A stretch of DNA of 64,000 bases from Thermohalobacter berrensis (GTDB taxonomy: Bacteria; Bacillota; Clostridia; Tissierellales; Thermohalobacteraceae): NCBI RefSeq assembly GCF_003609645.1, contig NZ_MCIB01000001.1:461942-525941 (forward strand), in the 5' to 3' direction. The position numbers were made by a program, and so were the translations under genes. Below, piece after piece: positions 45,501 to 54,931 of the stretch (its first letter is position 1; every line of letters begins with the position of its first letter). The notes under the pieces are model-generated. The model saw only the letters and a program-made list of their open reading frames with translations, searched no databases and was not told the DNA's origin.

Positions 45501-46790
45501 TTAAATTTTCCTTACAACAACTCTAGGTCCTTCTACTTTTAGTACCTTTACTTTAGAACCCTTATCTATATATCCTCCTTCAGTTACTGCGTCTACTCTA
45601 TCTCCATCTATTTCTATTGTTCCTGCTGGTCTTAAAGAGGTAATTGCTATTCCCTCTTTATTTAAATAGTTTTCCCTTGAAGCTATACTAACATAACCAC
45701 TTTTATTTTCTTGTTTAGAAGATAATATAATTCTATCTAAATAGGGACTTTTGTACCCATATTTTAATAGTAATATTGCTATTACAATAGTTAAAATTAT
45801 GGATATTCCAACAGAAAGGATACCAATTTCTATATTATCTGAGGCTAATACAATACTTACAACAAAAAGGGCTATTCCACCAATGCCTGGCACGCCAAAA
45901 CCTGGTATTGCAGCTTCGATTAATAATAAAGCTAGACCAGCTATAAATAAAATAAGCACTCCCCAACCAGTATTGCCAGCAAGGATACTTCCTCCAAAGA
46001 ATAGAGCAAAGGAAATAAAACTTATAGTCCCCCCTGCACCAAAACCTGGTGTAAAAACTTCTATTAGAAGACCTATAAAGCCTATAAATATTAATATTCC
46101 AGATATGTACGGATTTGTTAACATGTTGGCTAATTTTACTCTCGCATTTGTTTCTATCTTAATGATATTATTATATGAGATATTTAATTTATCTAAAAAA
46201 TTATCATATTCATTTGAAACTAAGTCTATAAAGCCTAATTGTTCTGCCCTTTTATAACTTAAATTTAAGAGTTTTCCCTTAGCAACTATATCATCTATCT
46301 CAATATCTTTATCTGCCATAGCTGCTACAAGTTGAGGGTCTCTACCTCTTTGTTGAGCAGTTGCCTTTAACGTTTCAACCCACCATGACAATATTTTTTC
46401 TGTATTAGGTATTGTTTCTGCTGACCCAATAGTTGCCCCTTCAGCCATTACAATTTTGTCACAAGCAATTGTGATAAGTACACCTGCTGATTCTGCTTTT
46501 GTATTTACAAAAGCTATAGTAGGTATTTCTAAATTCATGATTAAATTTTTTATATCTTCAGCTGATTTTACTAATCCACCGTATGTGTCAATTTCAAAGA
46601 CTATTGCCATAGGTTCTTTATCAATAATCATATCTACATTTTTCTTTATAAATTGATAAGTAGCTTTATTTATTTCTCCCTTTATTGGAATAACATAAAC
46701 ATCTTTTGAGTTTTCTGCAAATACTGAAAAAGAGCTAAAAATAAAAAAAATTACAAGTAGAAAGCTAATTATGGTTTTGTTTGACTTCAC
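45501..46790 (-). CDS. NfeD-family membrane serine protease (YqeZ type)
   Basis: A 429-residue NfeD protein. A signal peptide ending FSSFSVFA is followed by a ClpP-like domain (about 30-210) with [10 protein letters not shown] and the serine-bearing [20 protein letters not shown], then several membrane helices and a C-terminal OB-type NfeD domain. It works with FloA in membrane quality control. The GTG at 46790 was chosen because AAAGGAGGTG lies 5 bases upstream. Confidence 0.92.
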   Translation of the reverse strand: MKSNKTIISFLLVIFFIFSSFSVFAENSKDVYVIPIKGEINKATYQFIKKNVDMIIDKEPMAIVFEIDTYGGLVKSAEDIKNLIMNLEIPTIAFVNTKAESAGVLITIACDKIVMAEGATIGSAETIPNTEKILSWWVETLKATAQQRGRDPQLVAAMADKDIEIDDIVAKGKLLNLSYKRAEQLGFIDLVSNEYDNFLDKLNISYNNIIKIETNARVKLANMLTNPYISGILIFIGFIGLLIEVFTPGFGAGGTISFISFALFFGGSILAGNTGWGVLILFIAGLALLLIEAAIPGFGVPGIGGIALFVVSIVLASDNIEIGILSVGISIILTIVIAILLLKYGYKSPYLDRIILSSKQENKSGYVSIASRENYLNKEGIAITSLRPAGTIEIDGDRVDAVTEGGYIDKGSKVKVLKVEGPRVVVRKI

Positions 46791-46812
46791 TAAATCACCT
46801 CCTTTAATTATC

Positions 46813-46818
46813 ATTATA
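46813..46818 (-). promoter_or_regulatory. Probable -10 box of the nfeD-floA promoter
   Basis: TATAAT on the - strand at 46818-46813, about 25 bases before the nfeD start codon. The -35 hexamer is weak. Confidence 0.4.
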
Positions 46819-46890
46819 CTATATTTTGTAAATTATTAGTATGTTTATGTAATAATAAATATATGAGAATATTAATATAAACAAGATAGT

Positions 46891-46921
46891 TTGCAAATCT
46901 ATCAATATTATATGATATAAT
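46891..46921 (+). promoter_or_regulatory. Candidate promoter of pncB
   Basis: TTGCAA (46891-46896) and TATAAT (46916-46921) with an extended TG; the spacer of 19 bases is long. The leader to the ATG at 47006 would be about 80 bases. Confidence 0.4.
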
Positions 46922-47005
46922 ATTAAAGAGTTTCTAAAATTATAATTTTACTCTACATAATATATATTAATTCTTAAAAATTAGATATTATATAGGAGGT
47001 AACCT

Positions 47006-48460
47006 ATGGATAGCAGAAAACTCGCTCTACTTACCGATTTCTACGAACTAACTATGAACCAAATTTTCTATGAAAATCAGGACCATAATCAAAGGGTTGT
47101 TTTTGATATGTTTTACAGAAAAAATCCTTTTAATGGTGGATATGCAGTTTTTGCAGGACTTCAACAGCTTATTGAATATATAAAAAATTTAAACTTTTCC
47201 CCAGAAGATATAGAATATTTAAGAAATCTTAATGTTTTTGATGATAAATTTCTTAATTATCTAAAGGATTTTAAGTTTACTGGAACTATATATGCCGTAC
47301 CTGAAGGAACAGTTGTATTTCCTAAAGAGCCATTAATTAGAATAGAAGCACCAATAATTCAGGCACAAATTATAGAGTCAGCAATTTTAAATATAATAAA
47401 CCATCAAACTTTAATTGCAACTAAAGCTGCTAGAGTTAAATGGGCTGCAAAAAATGATACTGTTTTAGAATTTGGTTTAAGAAGAGCCCAAGGACCTGAT
47501 GCTTCTGTATATGGTGCAAGGGCAGCAATAATAGGTGGCTGTGACGGAACTAGTAATGTTTTAGCAGGCAAAAAGTTTAATATTCCTGTAAAGGGAACCC
47601 ATGCCCATAGTATGGTAATGTTTTATGAAGATGAACTTACTGCTTTTAGAAGATTTGCTAAAAAGTATCCTGATTCTTGCTTATTACTTGTCGATACTTA
47701 TAATACTCTCAAAAGTGGTGTGCCAAATGCTATAAAGGTTTTTAAAGAAATGAGAGACGCAAATATTAAGCCAAGATTATATGGTATCAGGCTAGATAGT
47801 GGTGATCTAGCATATTTATCTAAGGAAGCTAGGAAAATGTTAGATGATGCAGGTTTTAAGGATGCTGTAATAAGTGCATCTAGTGACTTAGATGAATATC
47901 TAATCCAAGAGCTAAAAATTCAAGGAGCTAAAATTTCTGTATGGGGAGTAGGAACAAAGCAGATAACAGCAAAAGATGATCCTGCCCTTGGAGGAGTTTA
48001 TAAACTGGTACAAATTCAAAATGGAGAAAAGGGAATACCTAAGATAAAACTTTCTAACAATCCTGAAAAAATTACTAACCCTGGTAAGAAAAAGGTTTAT
48101 AGAATATATGACAAAAAGACAAATAAAATTATTTCAGATTTTATTACTTTAGACAATGAACATTTAGATGAAAACTCTACTTTAACTTTATACGATGAAA
48201 CACATAGATGGAAGGTAAAAACACTAAAATCAGGTACCTACAAGCTTAAAGAACTATTAGTTCCTATCTTTATTAATGGAGAATGTGTCTACAAAACACC
48301 TCCAGTAATGGAAATAAGAAATCATTGTCAGAGAGAACTAAATACATTATGGGAGGAATACAAAAGGCTTACTAACCCTGAAGTTATGCATGTATGTTTA
48401 TCAGACAACCTTTATAATTTAAAGGAAAAATTAATTTATGAAAGTATGAATAGTAAATAA
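47006..48460 (+). CDS. pncB: Nicotinate phosphoribosyltransferase
   Basis: A 484-residue enzyme making nicotinate mononucleotide from nicotinate and PRPP in NAD salvage. Family strings are LLTDFYELTMNQIFY, EFGLRRAQGPDASVYGARAA, GTHAHSMVMFY and RLDSGDLAYLSKEARKMLD. AGGAGG precedes the ATG. It is convergent with larC-larB. LarB uses nicotinate adenine dinucleotide, made from the product of this enzyme, so the neighbours may be metabolically linked. Confidence 0.95.
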   Translation: MDSRKLALLTDFYELTMNQIFYENQDHNQRVVFDMFYRKNPFNGGYAVFAGLQQLIEYIKNLNFSPEDIEYLRNLNVFDDKFLNYLKDFKFTGTIYAVPEGTVVFPKEPLIRIEAPIIQAQIIESAILNIINHQTLIATKAARVKWAAKNDTVLEFGLRRAQGPDASVYGARAAIIGGCDGTSNVLAGKKFNIPVKGTHAHSMVMFYEDELTAFRRFAKKYPDSCLLLVDTYNTLKSGVPNAIKVFKEMRDANIKPRLYGIRLDSGDLAYLSKEARKMLDDAGFKDAVISASSDLDEYLIQELKIQGAKISVWGVGTKQITAKDDPALGGVYKLVQIQNGEKGIPKIKLSNNPEKITNPGKKKVYRIYDKKTNKIISDFITLDNEHLDENSTLTLYDETHRWKVKTLKSGTYKLKELLVPIFINGECVYKTPPVMEIRNHCQRELNTLWEEYKRLTNPEVMHVCLSDNLYNLKEKLIYESMNSK

Positions 48461-48491
48461 AGCACAAATCCAATTTTGGATTTGTGCTTTA
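48458..48491. terminator. Bidirectional terminator between pncB and larC
   Basis: Perfect 13-bp stem AAAGCACAAATCC/GGATTTGTGCTTT with a 6-base loop between the convergent stop codons. Confidence 0.85.
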
Positions 48492-49669
48492 CTTATTTAA
48501 GTACCTATTAAATTCACATATTATTTCTTGATAAACTTTATTTAAAGGAATCTTTAAATCTTCTGCAATTTTTTTGCACTCTTCGTATTCTGGTGCATAT
48601 TTTATAGTTTCTCCATCCTTTAATGCTTTTTTAATCGTAACAATGCCATACTTAGTTTTAATTTTTGTAAACTCTCTATTTAATTTAACCCTTTCAATTT
48701 TATATTTTCTTATTCCTAAAGTTGTAGTTTCAGTAAATAATATTTCTTCAAGCTTACTACAATTTTCTTCATTACAAAGAACATTTATCTTTATACCTGG
48801 TCTATTTTTTTTCATGATAATATTAGTTAAATAAACATCTAAGGCTCCCTTCTCCAACAGTAAAGGTATAATATATGAGTAAGATTCTGGATTCATATCA
48901 TCTATATTTGTTTCAAGCATAACTAAACTTTCTTTAGTTTTTTTTTACCTATTATTACTCTTAAAACATTTGCTATTTCTAAATCTTTCTTTCCTAATCC
49001 ATATCCAATTTCATCTAAAGTCATATCTGGAATAGGAATAAATTTTTCAGAAAGGGCTTTTACAATTGCAGCACCTGTAGGAGTTACTAATTCTGATTTA
49101 ATTCCTTTAGAGTATACAGGAATATCCTTTAAAATTTCTAAAGTGGCTGGTGCAGGAACAGGTATATTTCCATGTGCACAATTAACAAATCCTGTTCCTA
49201 TATGCAAAGGAGAAGCATATACTTTATCTATATTAAGTTTATCTATACAAATAGCTGTTCCTACTATGTCAACTATAGAATCAACAGCTCCTACTTCATG
49301 AAAGTGAATATTATCTATTTCTTTATCATGTATCTTTGCCTCAGCATTTGCTACTATTTTGAAAATTTCTTTGCTTAGTTTTTTTACATTTTCATTTAAT
49401 TGACTATTATCAATAATATTATTAATATCATGTAAATTTCTATGAACATGATTACTTTCTTCATCATTCTTTATAATTACTTTAAAATCTGTTCCTGTTA
49501 TTCCATTTTTTTTACCTTTTTTTATCTGGATTTCATATCCATCTAAATTGAGCTTGTTTAATTCTTTAATAAATTCTTCTTTATTAACGCCTAAATCCAA
49601 TAAAGCACCAATAGTCATATCTCCACTAATTCCTGATAAGCAATCAAAATACAAAAATCTTTCTTCCAA
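48489..49669 (-). CDS. larC: Nickel-pincer cofactor biosynthesis protein LarC, joined by a -1 frameshift
   Basis: CTP-dependent cyclometallase inserting nickel into the pincer cofactor of lactate racemase-type enzymes. The N-terminal ORF (49669-48923, 248 codons) has YFDCLSGISGDMTIGALL and VGAVDSIVDIVGTAICIDKL. The C-terminal part lies in the -1 frame (open from 48944 to 48489) and begins near ETNIDDMNPESYSYIIPLLL. The frames meet at nine As (- strand, 48946-48938), and the -1 frame is closed by TAA just before that run. A slip there yields one protein of about 390 residues. LarC of Lactobacillus plantarum is made by a programmed frameshift, which supports this. A sequencing indel is the alternative. 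Confidence 0.88.
48938..48946 (-). other. Slippery run for the larC frameshift
   Basis: Nine consecutive As in the mRNA, read as AAA AAA AAA in the upstream frame, just 15 bases before its TAG stop. A one-base backward slip enters the larC C-terminal frame. Confidence 0.7.
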
Positions 49670-49689
49670 TTGTTTTCCTCCTCTTAAGA

Positions 49690-50454
49690 TTACTTAATTT
49701 TATCTATTTGTTTTATTATTGTGCTAGCAAAATATCCAGCACCAAACCCATTGTTAATATTTACTACTGAAACTCCACTAGCACAACTATTAAGCATTGC
49801 AAGTAATGCCGCTAAACCATTAAAATTTGCTCCATAACCTACACTTGTAGGAACTGCTATAACAGGTTTGTCAACTAGTCCACCTACAACACTAGCTAAG
49901 GCCCCTTCCATTCCTGCCACTACAATTATAACATTTGCTTCATCTAAATTTTTTCTATGTGATAACAATCTATGTATACCAGCAACACCAACATCATACA
50001 GTTTCTCCACTGTATTTCCTAAAAATTCAGCAGTAATTGCTGCTTCTTCAGCCACTGGAATATCGGAAGTTCCACCTGTTACAACTAGAATTTTACTTTT
50101 ACTCTTTTTTATTTCATTTTTTCTAATCATAATTATTCTAGCCATCTCATTATATTCGATATCTTCTGTAGTATCTTTTAATGCTTCATATACTTCTTTA
50201 TTTGCCCTAGTAGCTAATATATTACTATTACGTTCTAGCATTTTCTTTACAATACCCTTTATATGTTCAATTGACTTCCCTTCACAATATATAACTTCAG
50301 GGTATCCTTGCCTTAATCCTCTATGATGGTCAATTTTTGCATAGCTTAGATCTTCAAAGGGTAAATCCTTTAATTTTGTCAATCCAGTTTCTATATCTAG
50401 TTTTCCTTTTTTTATATCCATTAATATAGATTTTATTTTTTCGGCTTCCAACAT
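49690..50454 (-). CDS. larB: Nickel-pincer cofactor biosynthesis protein LarB
   Basis: A 254-residue carboxylase/hydrolase, related to AIR carboxylase PurE in its C-terminal half. It converts nicotinate adenine dinucleotide to pyridinium-3,5-biscarboxylate mononucleotide. Motifs: HHRGLRQGYPEVIYCEGKS in the N-terminal half and TGGTSDIPVAEEAA, VVAGMEGALASVVGGL and VPTSVGYGANFNGLAALL in the PurE-like half. It lies 20 bases upstream of larC. larE and larA are not in the window. Confidence 0.95.
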   Translation of the reverse strand: MLEAEKIKSILMDIKKGKLDIETGLTKLKDLPFEDLSYAKIDHHRGLRQGYPEVIYCEGKSIEHIKGIVKKMLERNSNILATRANKEVYEALKDTTEDIEYNEMARIIMIRKNEIKKSKSKILVVTGGTSDIPVAEEAAITAEFLGNTVEKLYDVGVAGIHRLLSHRKNLDEANVIIVVAGMEGALASVVGGLVDKPVIAVPTSVGYGANFNGLAALLAMLNSCASGVSVVNINNGFGAGYFASTIIKQIDKIK

Positions 50455-50498
50455 AAATCTCCTTTCTAAATTTTAATTGTTCTATTTTTGTTGCATAC

Positions 50499-50528
50499 AT
50501 TATACCAAAAAATATACCAAATTTACAA
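50499..50528 (-). promoter_or_regulatory. Promoter of larBC
   Basis: TTGTAA (50528-50523), 18 bases, TATAAT (50504-50499) with an extended TG, on the - strand, downstream of two terminators. Confidence 0.5.
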
Positions 50529-50565
50529 AATGCGACCACGTTATATTTAAGTGGTCGCATTTTTT
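50527..50565. terminator. Strong hairpin between yqeY and larB
   Basis: A 13-bp perfect stem AAAATGCGACCAC/GTGGTCGCATTTT with an 11-base loop. It is a second barrier after yqeY and overlaps the -35 side of the larB promoter. Confidence 0.7.
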
Positions 50566-50601
50566 CCCTTTAGGAGAGGGGAACAAATTTATTTATGTAA
50601 T

Positions 50602-50631
50602 AAAACCTGAATATCTTCATATTCAGGTTTT
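50602..50631 (-). terminator. Terminator of yqeY
   Basis: A 13-bp stem AAAACCTGAATAT/ATATTCAGGTTTT with a 4-base loop at the yqeY stop codon. Confidence 0.85.
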
Positions 50632-51073
50632 ATTGTAAATGTTTTTGAACTATTTTGTTAACAAGACTACCATCTGCTCTACCTCTAACCTTAGGCATAA
50701 TTGCAGACATTACTTTCCCCATATCCTTTTTACTTTCAGCTTCTACCTCTTCGATAGTCTGCTTTACAAGTTCTTCAATTTCTTCTTCAGTTAACTGTTT
50801 TGGTAGATATTCTTTAAGTATTTCTATCTCTTTTTCAGTTAATTCAACTAAATCTTCTCTATTCCCCTTTTTAAAATCTTCTAATGAATCTCTTTTTTGT
50901 TTAACCTGTTTAGAGATAATTTGAATAATATCTTCATCTGTTAATTCTTTTCTCTCATCTACCTCTTTTTGCTTAATAGCAGCTCTAACCATTGTAATAG
51001 CATTTTTTCTTATTTTATCTTTATTTTTCATGGCTACTTTAAGGTCTGACATTAATTTATCCTTAAGTGACAT
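50630..51073 (-). CDS. yqeY: GatB/YqeY domain protein
   Basis: A 147-residue helical protein of the GatB/YqeY family, related to the tRNA-binding tail of amidotransferase subunit GatB. Recognisable strings are MVRAAIKQKEVDERKELTDE, KEYLPKQLTEEEIEELV and KDMGKVMSAIMPKVRGRADG. Precise function unknown. It lies 11 bases after rpsU, the conserved pair. Confidence 0.95.
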   Translation of the reverse strand: MSLKDKLMSDLKVAMKNKDKIRKNAITMVRAAIKQKEVDERKELTDEDIIQIISKQVKQKRDSLEDFKKGNREDLVELTEKEIEILKEYLPKQLTEEEIEELVKQTIEEVEAESKKDMGKVMSAIMPKVRGRADGSLVNKIVQKHLQ

Positions 51074-51084
51074 ATTATCACCTT

Positions 51085-51264
51085 CTATCTTCTTTTATTT
51101 TTTCTTCTTGCAGCTTCTGCCTTTTTTTTACGCCTAACGCTTGGCTTTTCATAGTACTCTCTTTTTTTAATTTCTGATATTATTCCATCTCTTGCACACT
51201 GTCTTTTAAATCTTCTTAGAGCACTGTCTAAAGATTCATTCTTTTTTATTCTTACTTCTGTCAT
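51085..51264 (-). CDS. rpsU: 30S ribosomal protein S21
   Basis: A 59-residue basic ribosomal protein of the small subunit. It starts [20 protein letters not shown], then [20 protein letters not shown] and [19 protein letters not shown], which is S21 throughout. GGGGAGGG precedes the ATG. It lies upstream of yqeY as in Bacillus. Confidence 0.97.
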   Translation of the reverse strand: MTEVRIKKNESLDSALRRFKRQCARDGIISEIKKREYYEKPSVRRKKKAEAARRKNKRR

Positions 51265-51361
51265 CTTTATCCCTCCCCTCTCCCACTAACTGCCAAATTA
51301 AACAGAAAGTGGATTATAGTTGCTGTTTGTTATAGTTAAAATAATCTATATATAGTTAAAA

Positions 51362-51706
51362 TTAACCTGGAGGCCATTGTAATTGTCTTCCACCTAATAA
51401 ATGGTAGTGAAGATGTCCAACGGTTTGACCACCTTCCTCACCACAATTATTAACTATTCTAAAGCCTTTTTCATCTAATCCTTTTTCCTTTGCAATTCTG
51501 TTAATTACCAAATGAATATGTTTTATTATATCGCCATTATTTTCATCAATTTCCTTTATTGATGAAATATGTTCCTTTGGTATCACTAATATATGAACAG
51601 GAGCTTGTGGATTAATGTCATTAAAAGCTATAACTTTTTCATCTTCATATACTTTATCACTAGGTATTTCTCCGTTAATTATTTTACAGAAAATACATTC
51701 TGACAT
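51362..51706 (-). CDS. HIT-family nucleotide hydrolase (HinT type)
   Basis: A 114-residue histidine-triad protein. It has a CIFCKIINGEIPSDKVYED N-terminus with the CxxC pair, APVHILVIPKEHI, and the triad VGHLHYHLLGGRQLQWPPG. Members hydrolyse nucleoside phosphoramidates such as aminoacyl-AMP. The ATG at 51706 was chosen; AAGGAGGTG lies 9 bases upstream. It sits between mtaB and rpsU. Confidence 0.93.
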   Translation of the reverse strand: MSECIFCKIINGEIPSDKVYEDEKVIAFNDINPQAPVHILVIPKEHISSIKEIDENNGDIIKHIHLVINRIAKEKGLDEKGFRIVNNCGEEGGQTVGHLHYHLLGGRQLQWPPG

Positions 51707-51779
51707 TTTTTGTTTCACCTCCTTGCAAAAGCTTCCCATACTTCTATATATTCAACATAAACAATTAAATTCCTCTAAC

Positions 51780-53081
51780 TTATACTATTTCACCAAATAA
51801 ATTTTCTCCAATAGCTTCTTTAATTTTAACTTTCAAAATTTTCCCTTCAACAGATTCATCGGCCTCTGATATAACCCTTATATAGTTTGTAGTATATCCT
51901 TCCATACATCCTTTCATGTTTTTTGATTTCTCTTCAAATAAAACATCCATTGTTCTTCCAATAAACTTCTTATTATAATTTTTAGTAAGCTCACTAGCCA
52001 GTTCAATTAAAATCTTACTTCTCTTACTTTTTGTATTTCCGTCTATTTGATTTTTAAACTTAGCAGCTGGTGTTCCTTTTCTAGGTGAATATTTAAATAC
52101 ATGTATTTTTGAGAAACCAATTTCTTTAATAAAGTTATATGTTTCTATAAACTCTTTATCAGTTTCACCTGGAAATCCTACAATAATATCTGTAGTTATA
52201 CTTGAGTCTGGTAGATATTTTCTAATAATATCAACTGACTCTTTATATCTGTCTGTAGAATATTTTCTATTCATCCTTTTAAGTACTGTGTCACTTCCGC
52301 TTTGAAGTGATAGATGGAAATGATTACATACTTTTTTAAGGTTTGCAAACCTATTCATAAATTCATCTGTTATAATTGTAGGTTCTAATGAGCTTAGCCG
52401 AATTCTTTCTATCCCTTCTATATTATGTATATTTTCTATAACATCAATAAGTTTTATTCCCTTTAGGTCTTTACCATAAGATGCAATGTGTATCCCCGTT
52501 AAAACTATTTCTTTGAATCCCTTTGAAGCTAGATTTTTAACTTCTGTTATTATATTGTCCATTTCTCTGCTTCTAACTGTACCTCTTGCATAAGGTATAA
52601 TACAATATGAACAATATTGGTTACATCCTTCCTGTATTTTTAAAAATGCTCTAGTTTTACCTTTTACTTCTATAATTGACATTTCCTCAAAATCTCTTAC
52701 TTTCATTATATCTTCAACGGCATTTATCTTTATACTTTCATTTTTAGCTTCTTCACAAAGCTCTACTATTTTATTTCTATTATTTGTCCCCAAAACAAGG
52801 TCAACTTCCTCAATATTTAAAACCTCGTCAGGTGAAGTCTGGGCATAGCAACCTACTACTGCAACTACTGCATTTTCATTTAATCGTTTTGCTTTTCTAA
52901 TAAATTGTCTTGACTTCTTGTCCCCTAAATTGGTTACTGTACATGTGTTTATAACATATATATCTGCTTTCTGGTTAGCATCTACAACTTTATATCCTTT
53001 TTTCTGAAATAATTCCATCATTGCCTCTGTATCATATTGGTTAACTTTACAACCTAAGGTATAAAAAGCTACGGAATTCAT
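51780..53081 (-). CDS. mtaB: tRNA (N6-threonylcarbamoyladenosine(37)-C2)-methylthiotransferase MtaB
   Basis: A 433-residue radical SAM methylthiotransferase making ms2t6A37 in tRNA (YqeV in Bacillus). The UPF0004 N-terminal domain holds TLGCKVNQYDTEAM, NTCTVTNLGDKKSR and VVGCYAQTSP cysteines. The radical SAM motif is QEGCNQYCSYCIIPYARG, and a TRAM domain ends the protein. It follows rsmE directly. Confidence 0.95.
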   Translation of the reverse strand: MNSVAFYTLGCKVNQYDTEAMMELFQKKGYKVVDANQKADIYVINTCTVTNLGDKKSRQFIRKAKRLNENAVVAVVGCYAQTSPDEVLNIEEVDLVLGTNNRNKIVELCEEAKNESIKINAVEDIMKVRDFEEMSIIEVKGKTRAFLKIQEGCNQYCSYCIIPYARGTVRSREMDNIITEVKNLASKGFKEIVLTGIHIASYGKDLKGIKLIDVIENIHNIEGIERIRLSSLEPTIITDEFMNRFANLKKVCNHFHLSLQSGSDTVLKRMNRKYSTDRYKESVDIIRKYLPDSSITTDIIVGFPGETDKEFIETYNFIKEIGFSKIHVFKYSPRKGTPAAKFKNQIDGNTKSKRSKILIELASELTKNYNKKFIGRTMDVLFEEKSKNMKGCMEGYTTNYIRVISEADESVEGKILKVKIKEAIGENLFGEIV

Positions 53082-53831
53082 TTAAATCACTCCTAAATCT
53101 CCAAGCTCATACATAACTATAGATAATACAGTAAATCCAGCAGTTTCGGTTCTTAATATTCTTGGACCTAGTGACACTACATGCCAGTTAAGTTTGTTAA
53201 TATTATCTATTTCTTCTTCTTCAAAGCCTCCTTCAGGTCCAATTATTATATTAACTTTATGTTTCCCTTTATTTTTAGCCAAAATATCCTTCAATCCAAC
53301 TTTATCTTCATTTTCATAAGGAACTAATATAAATTCTTCTTTTTCTAAGGATTTTAGCATTTCATTAAAACTTACAATTTCACTTACTGCAGGTATTATT
53401 CCCCTTCTACATTGTTTTGCAGCTTCTTTAGCTATTCTTCTCCATCTATTTAACTTTTTTTGTTCCTTTTTTTCATTTTTTAATTTAACTACACTTCTTT
53501 TCATTTCAACAGGTACTATTTGACTAATACCCAACTCAGTAGCCTTCTGAATTATTAAGTCCATTTTACTTGATTTAGGAATACCTTGATACAATACAAC
53601 TTCTAAGTTTGGTTCACCTTTGGATTTACTCTTTTCCAATATATTGCATTGAACATAATTTTTTTTGATATCAGTTATTTCTACTAAATAATCGTTCTTT
53701 TGGCAATCACAAACAGTTATTAAATCACCTTCATTAAGCCGTAAAACATTTCTTATATGTTTAACATCTTCTCCTTCTATAATGACTCTGCCTTCTTTTA
53801 TATTATCTTTATTTACAAAGAATCTATTCAT
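53082..53831 (-). CDS. rsmE: 16S rRNA (uracil(1498)-N(3))-methyltransferase RsmE
   Basis: A 249-residue SPOUT-class methyltransferase for m3U1498. A PUA-like N-terminal domain (EDVKHIRNVLRLNEGDLITV) is followed by the knotted C-terminal domain with IIGPEGGFEEEEIDN and SLGPRILRTETAGFTVLSIV. It is encoded one base after prmA and directly before mtaB. Confidence 0.95.
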   Translation of the reverse strand: MNRFFVNKDNIKEGRVIIEGEDVKHIRNVLRLNEGDLITVCDCQKNDYLVEITDIKKNYVQCNILEKSKSKGEPNLEVVLYQGIPKSSKMDLIIQKATELGISQIVPVEMKRSVVKLKNEKKEQKKLNRWRRIAKEAAKQCRRGIIPAVSEIVSFNEMLKSLEKEEFILVPYENEDKVGLKDILAKNKGKHKVNIIIGPEGGFEEEEIDNINKLNWHVVSLGPRILRTETAGFTVLSIVMYELGDLGVI

Positions 53832-53832
53832 A

Positions 53833-54783
53833 TCAAGACCCCTCTTTTAACTTTGAAACTAAACATGCCCATTCTCCCATTTTAATACAATCAACAACTT
53901 GAAGGCCATTATCTTCTAAAGCTTTTTTTACTTTATCAATTTTTTCTAAAATAATTCCTGAAGCAATAAAAACTCCATCTTCAAGTAAAAAGTCTGAAAT
54001 ATCCTTTGCAAGAACTGTAATAACCTCTGCTATAATATTGGCTACAATTATATTGGCTTTACTATTTACAACACCTAGTAAATTTCCGTGTCTTATTTGA
54101 ACAGTATTAGCAACTCCATTTTTTCTTACATTTTCCCTAGAAACTTTAACAGATACCTCGTCTAAATCTACGCCAACAACACTTATTGCACCAAGTTTAG
54201 CAGCAGCTATGGATAGAATTCCCGTACCACATCCTATATCAAATACTACATCAAAAGGATGTACATATTTCTCAAGTTGTTTTATACACATAATTGTAGT
54301 TTCATGGGTTCCTGTCCCAAAGGCCATTCCAGGGTCTAACTCTATTACTATTTCATCATCCGAACTTTTTTTATACTCCTCCCATGAGGGTTTAACGACT
54401 ATTTTTTCTCCTACTTTTTTAGGCTTATAATATTTTTTCCAAGCGTGTGCCCAATCTTTTTCATAAACTTCTGTTGTTGTAACTTCTCCCAATCCTTTAT
54501 CAAGATTATACTGAGGTATTTTTTCTACATTTTGCTTAATTAATTCAATCTTGTCTATTAAGTCTTCACTTTCTGGAAGGTATCCTTTAACGATTGCACC
54601 TTCAAAGTCATGTTTTAATAGATTAGGGTCTACGTAATCCCAGTCATCCTCATTCTGATCTCTCATGAGAATATCCTTTGGATCTTCTATTACTACACCT
54701 CCAACTCCAGCATCATATAAAATATTGGATACAGCTTCAACAGCTTCTGTGGTAGTTTTAATTTGGATTTCAATCCATTTCAT
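53833..54783 (-). CDS. prmA: Ribosomal protein L11 methyltransferase PrmA
   Basis: A 316-residue SAM-dependent methyltransferase of L11. The N-terminal substrate-binding domain starts MKWIEIQIKTTTEAVEAVSN. The catalytic domain contains ELDPGMAFGTGTHETTIMC and VFDIGCGTGILSIAAAKLG. The ATG at 54783 has GGATGGGG upstream and matches the family N-terminus; an ATG at 54828 is in frame but has a poor site. Confidence 0.94.
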   Translation of the reverse strand: MKWIEIQIKTTTEAVEAVSNILYDAGVGGVVIEDPKDILMRDQNEDDWDYVDPNLLKHDFEGAIVKGYLPESEDLIDKIELIKQNVEKIPQYNLDKGLGEVTTTEVYEKDWAHAWKKYYKPKKVGEKIVVKPSWEEYKKSSDDEIVIELDPGMAFGTGTHETTIMCIKQLEKYVHPFDVVFDIGCGTGILSIAAAKLGAISVVGVDLDEVSVKVSRENVRKNGVANTVQIRHGNLLGVVNSKANIIVANIIAEVITVLAKDISDFLLEDGVFIASGIILEKIDKVKKALEDNGLQVVDCIKMGEWACLVSKLKEGS

Positions 54784-54897
54784 ATAATCCCCATCCTTTT
54801 TAATATAAGTAAGATTAGCCGTCCACATAAATTCTCACTTTATTATACCCTATAATTTCAAAAAAAACTAGTTATATATTTTAAAAACAACAAAAAC

Positions 54898-54931
54898 AAT
54901 AATCACTCCATAAATTTATGGAGTGATTATT
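54898..54931 (-). terminator. Terminator of the hrcA-dnaJ operon
   Basis: A 15-bp stem AATAATCACTCCATA/TATGGAGTGATTATT with a 4-base loop right after the dnaJ stop codon, followed by GTTTTTG on the - strand. Confidence 0.85.

Noticed and set aside
50354..50560. 68-codon - strand open frame overlapping the start of larB
   Set aside because: Alternate frame of larB and its promoter; no similarity and no start signal.
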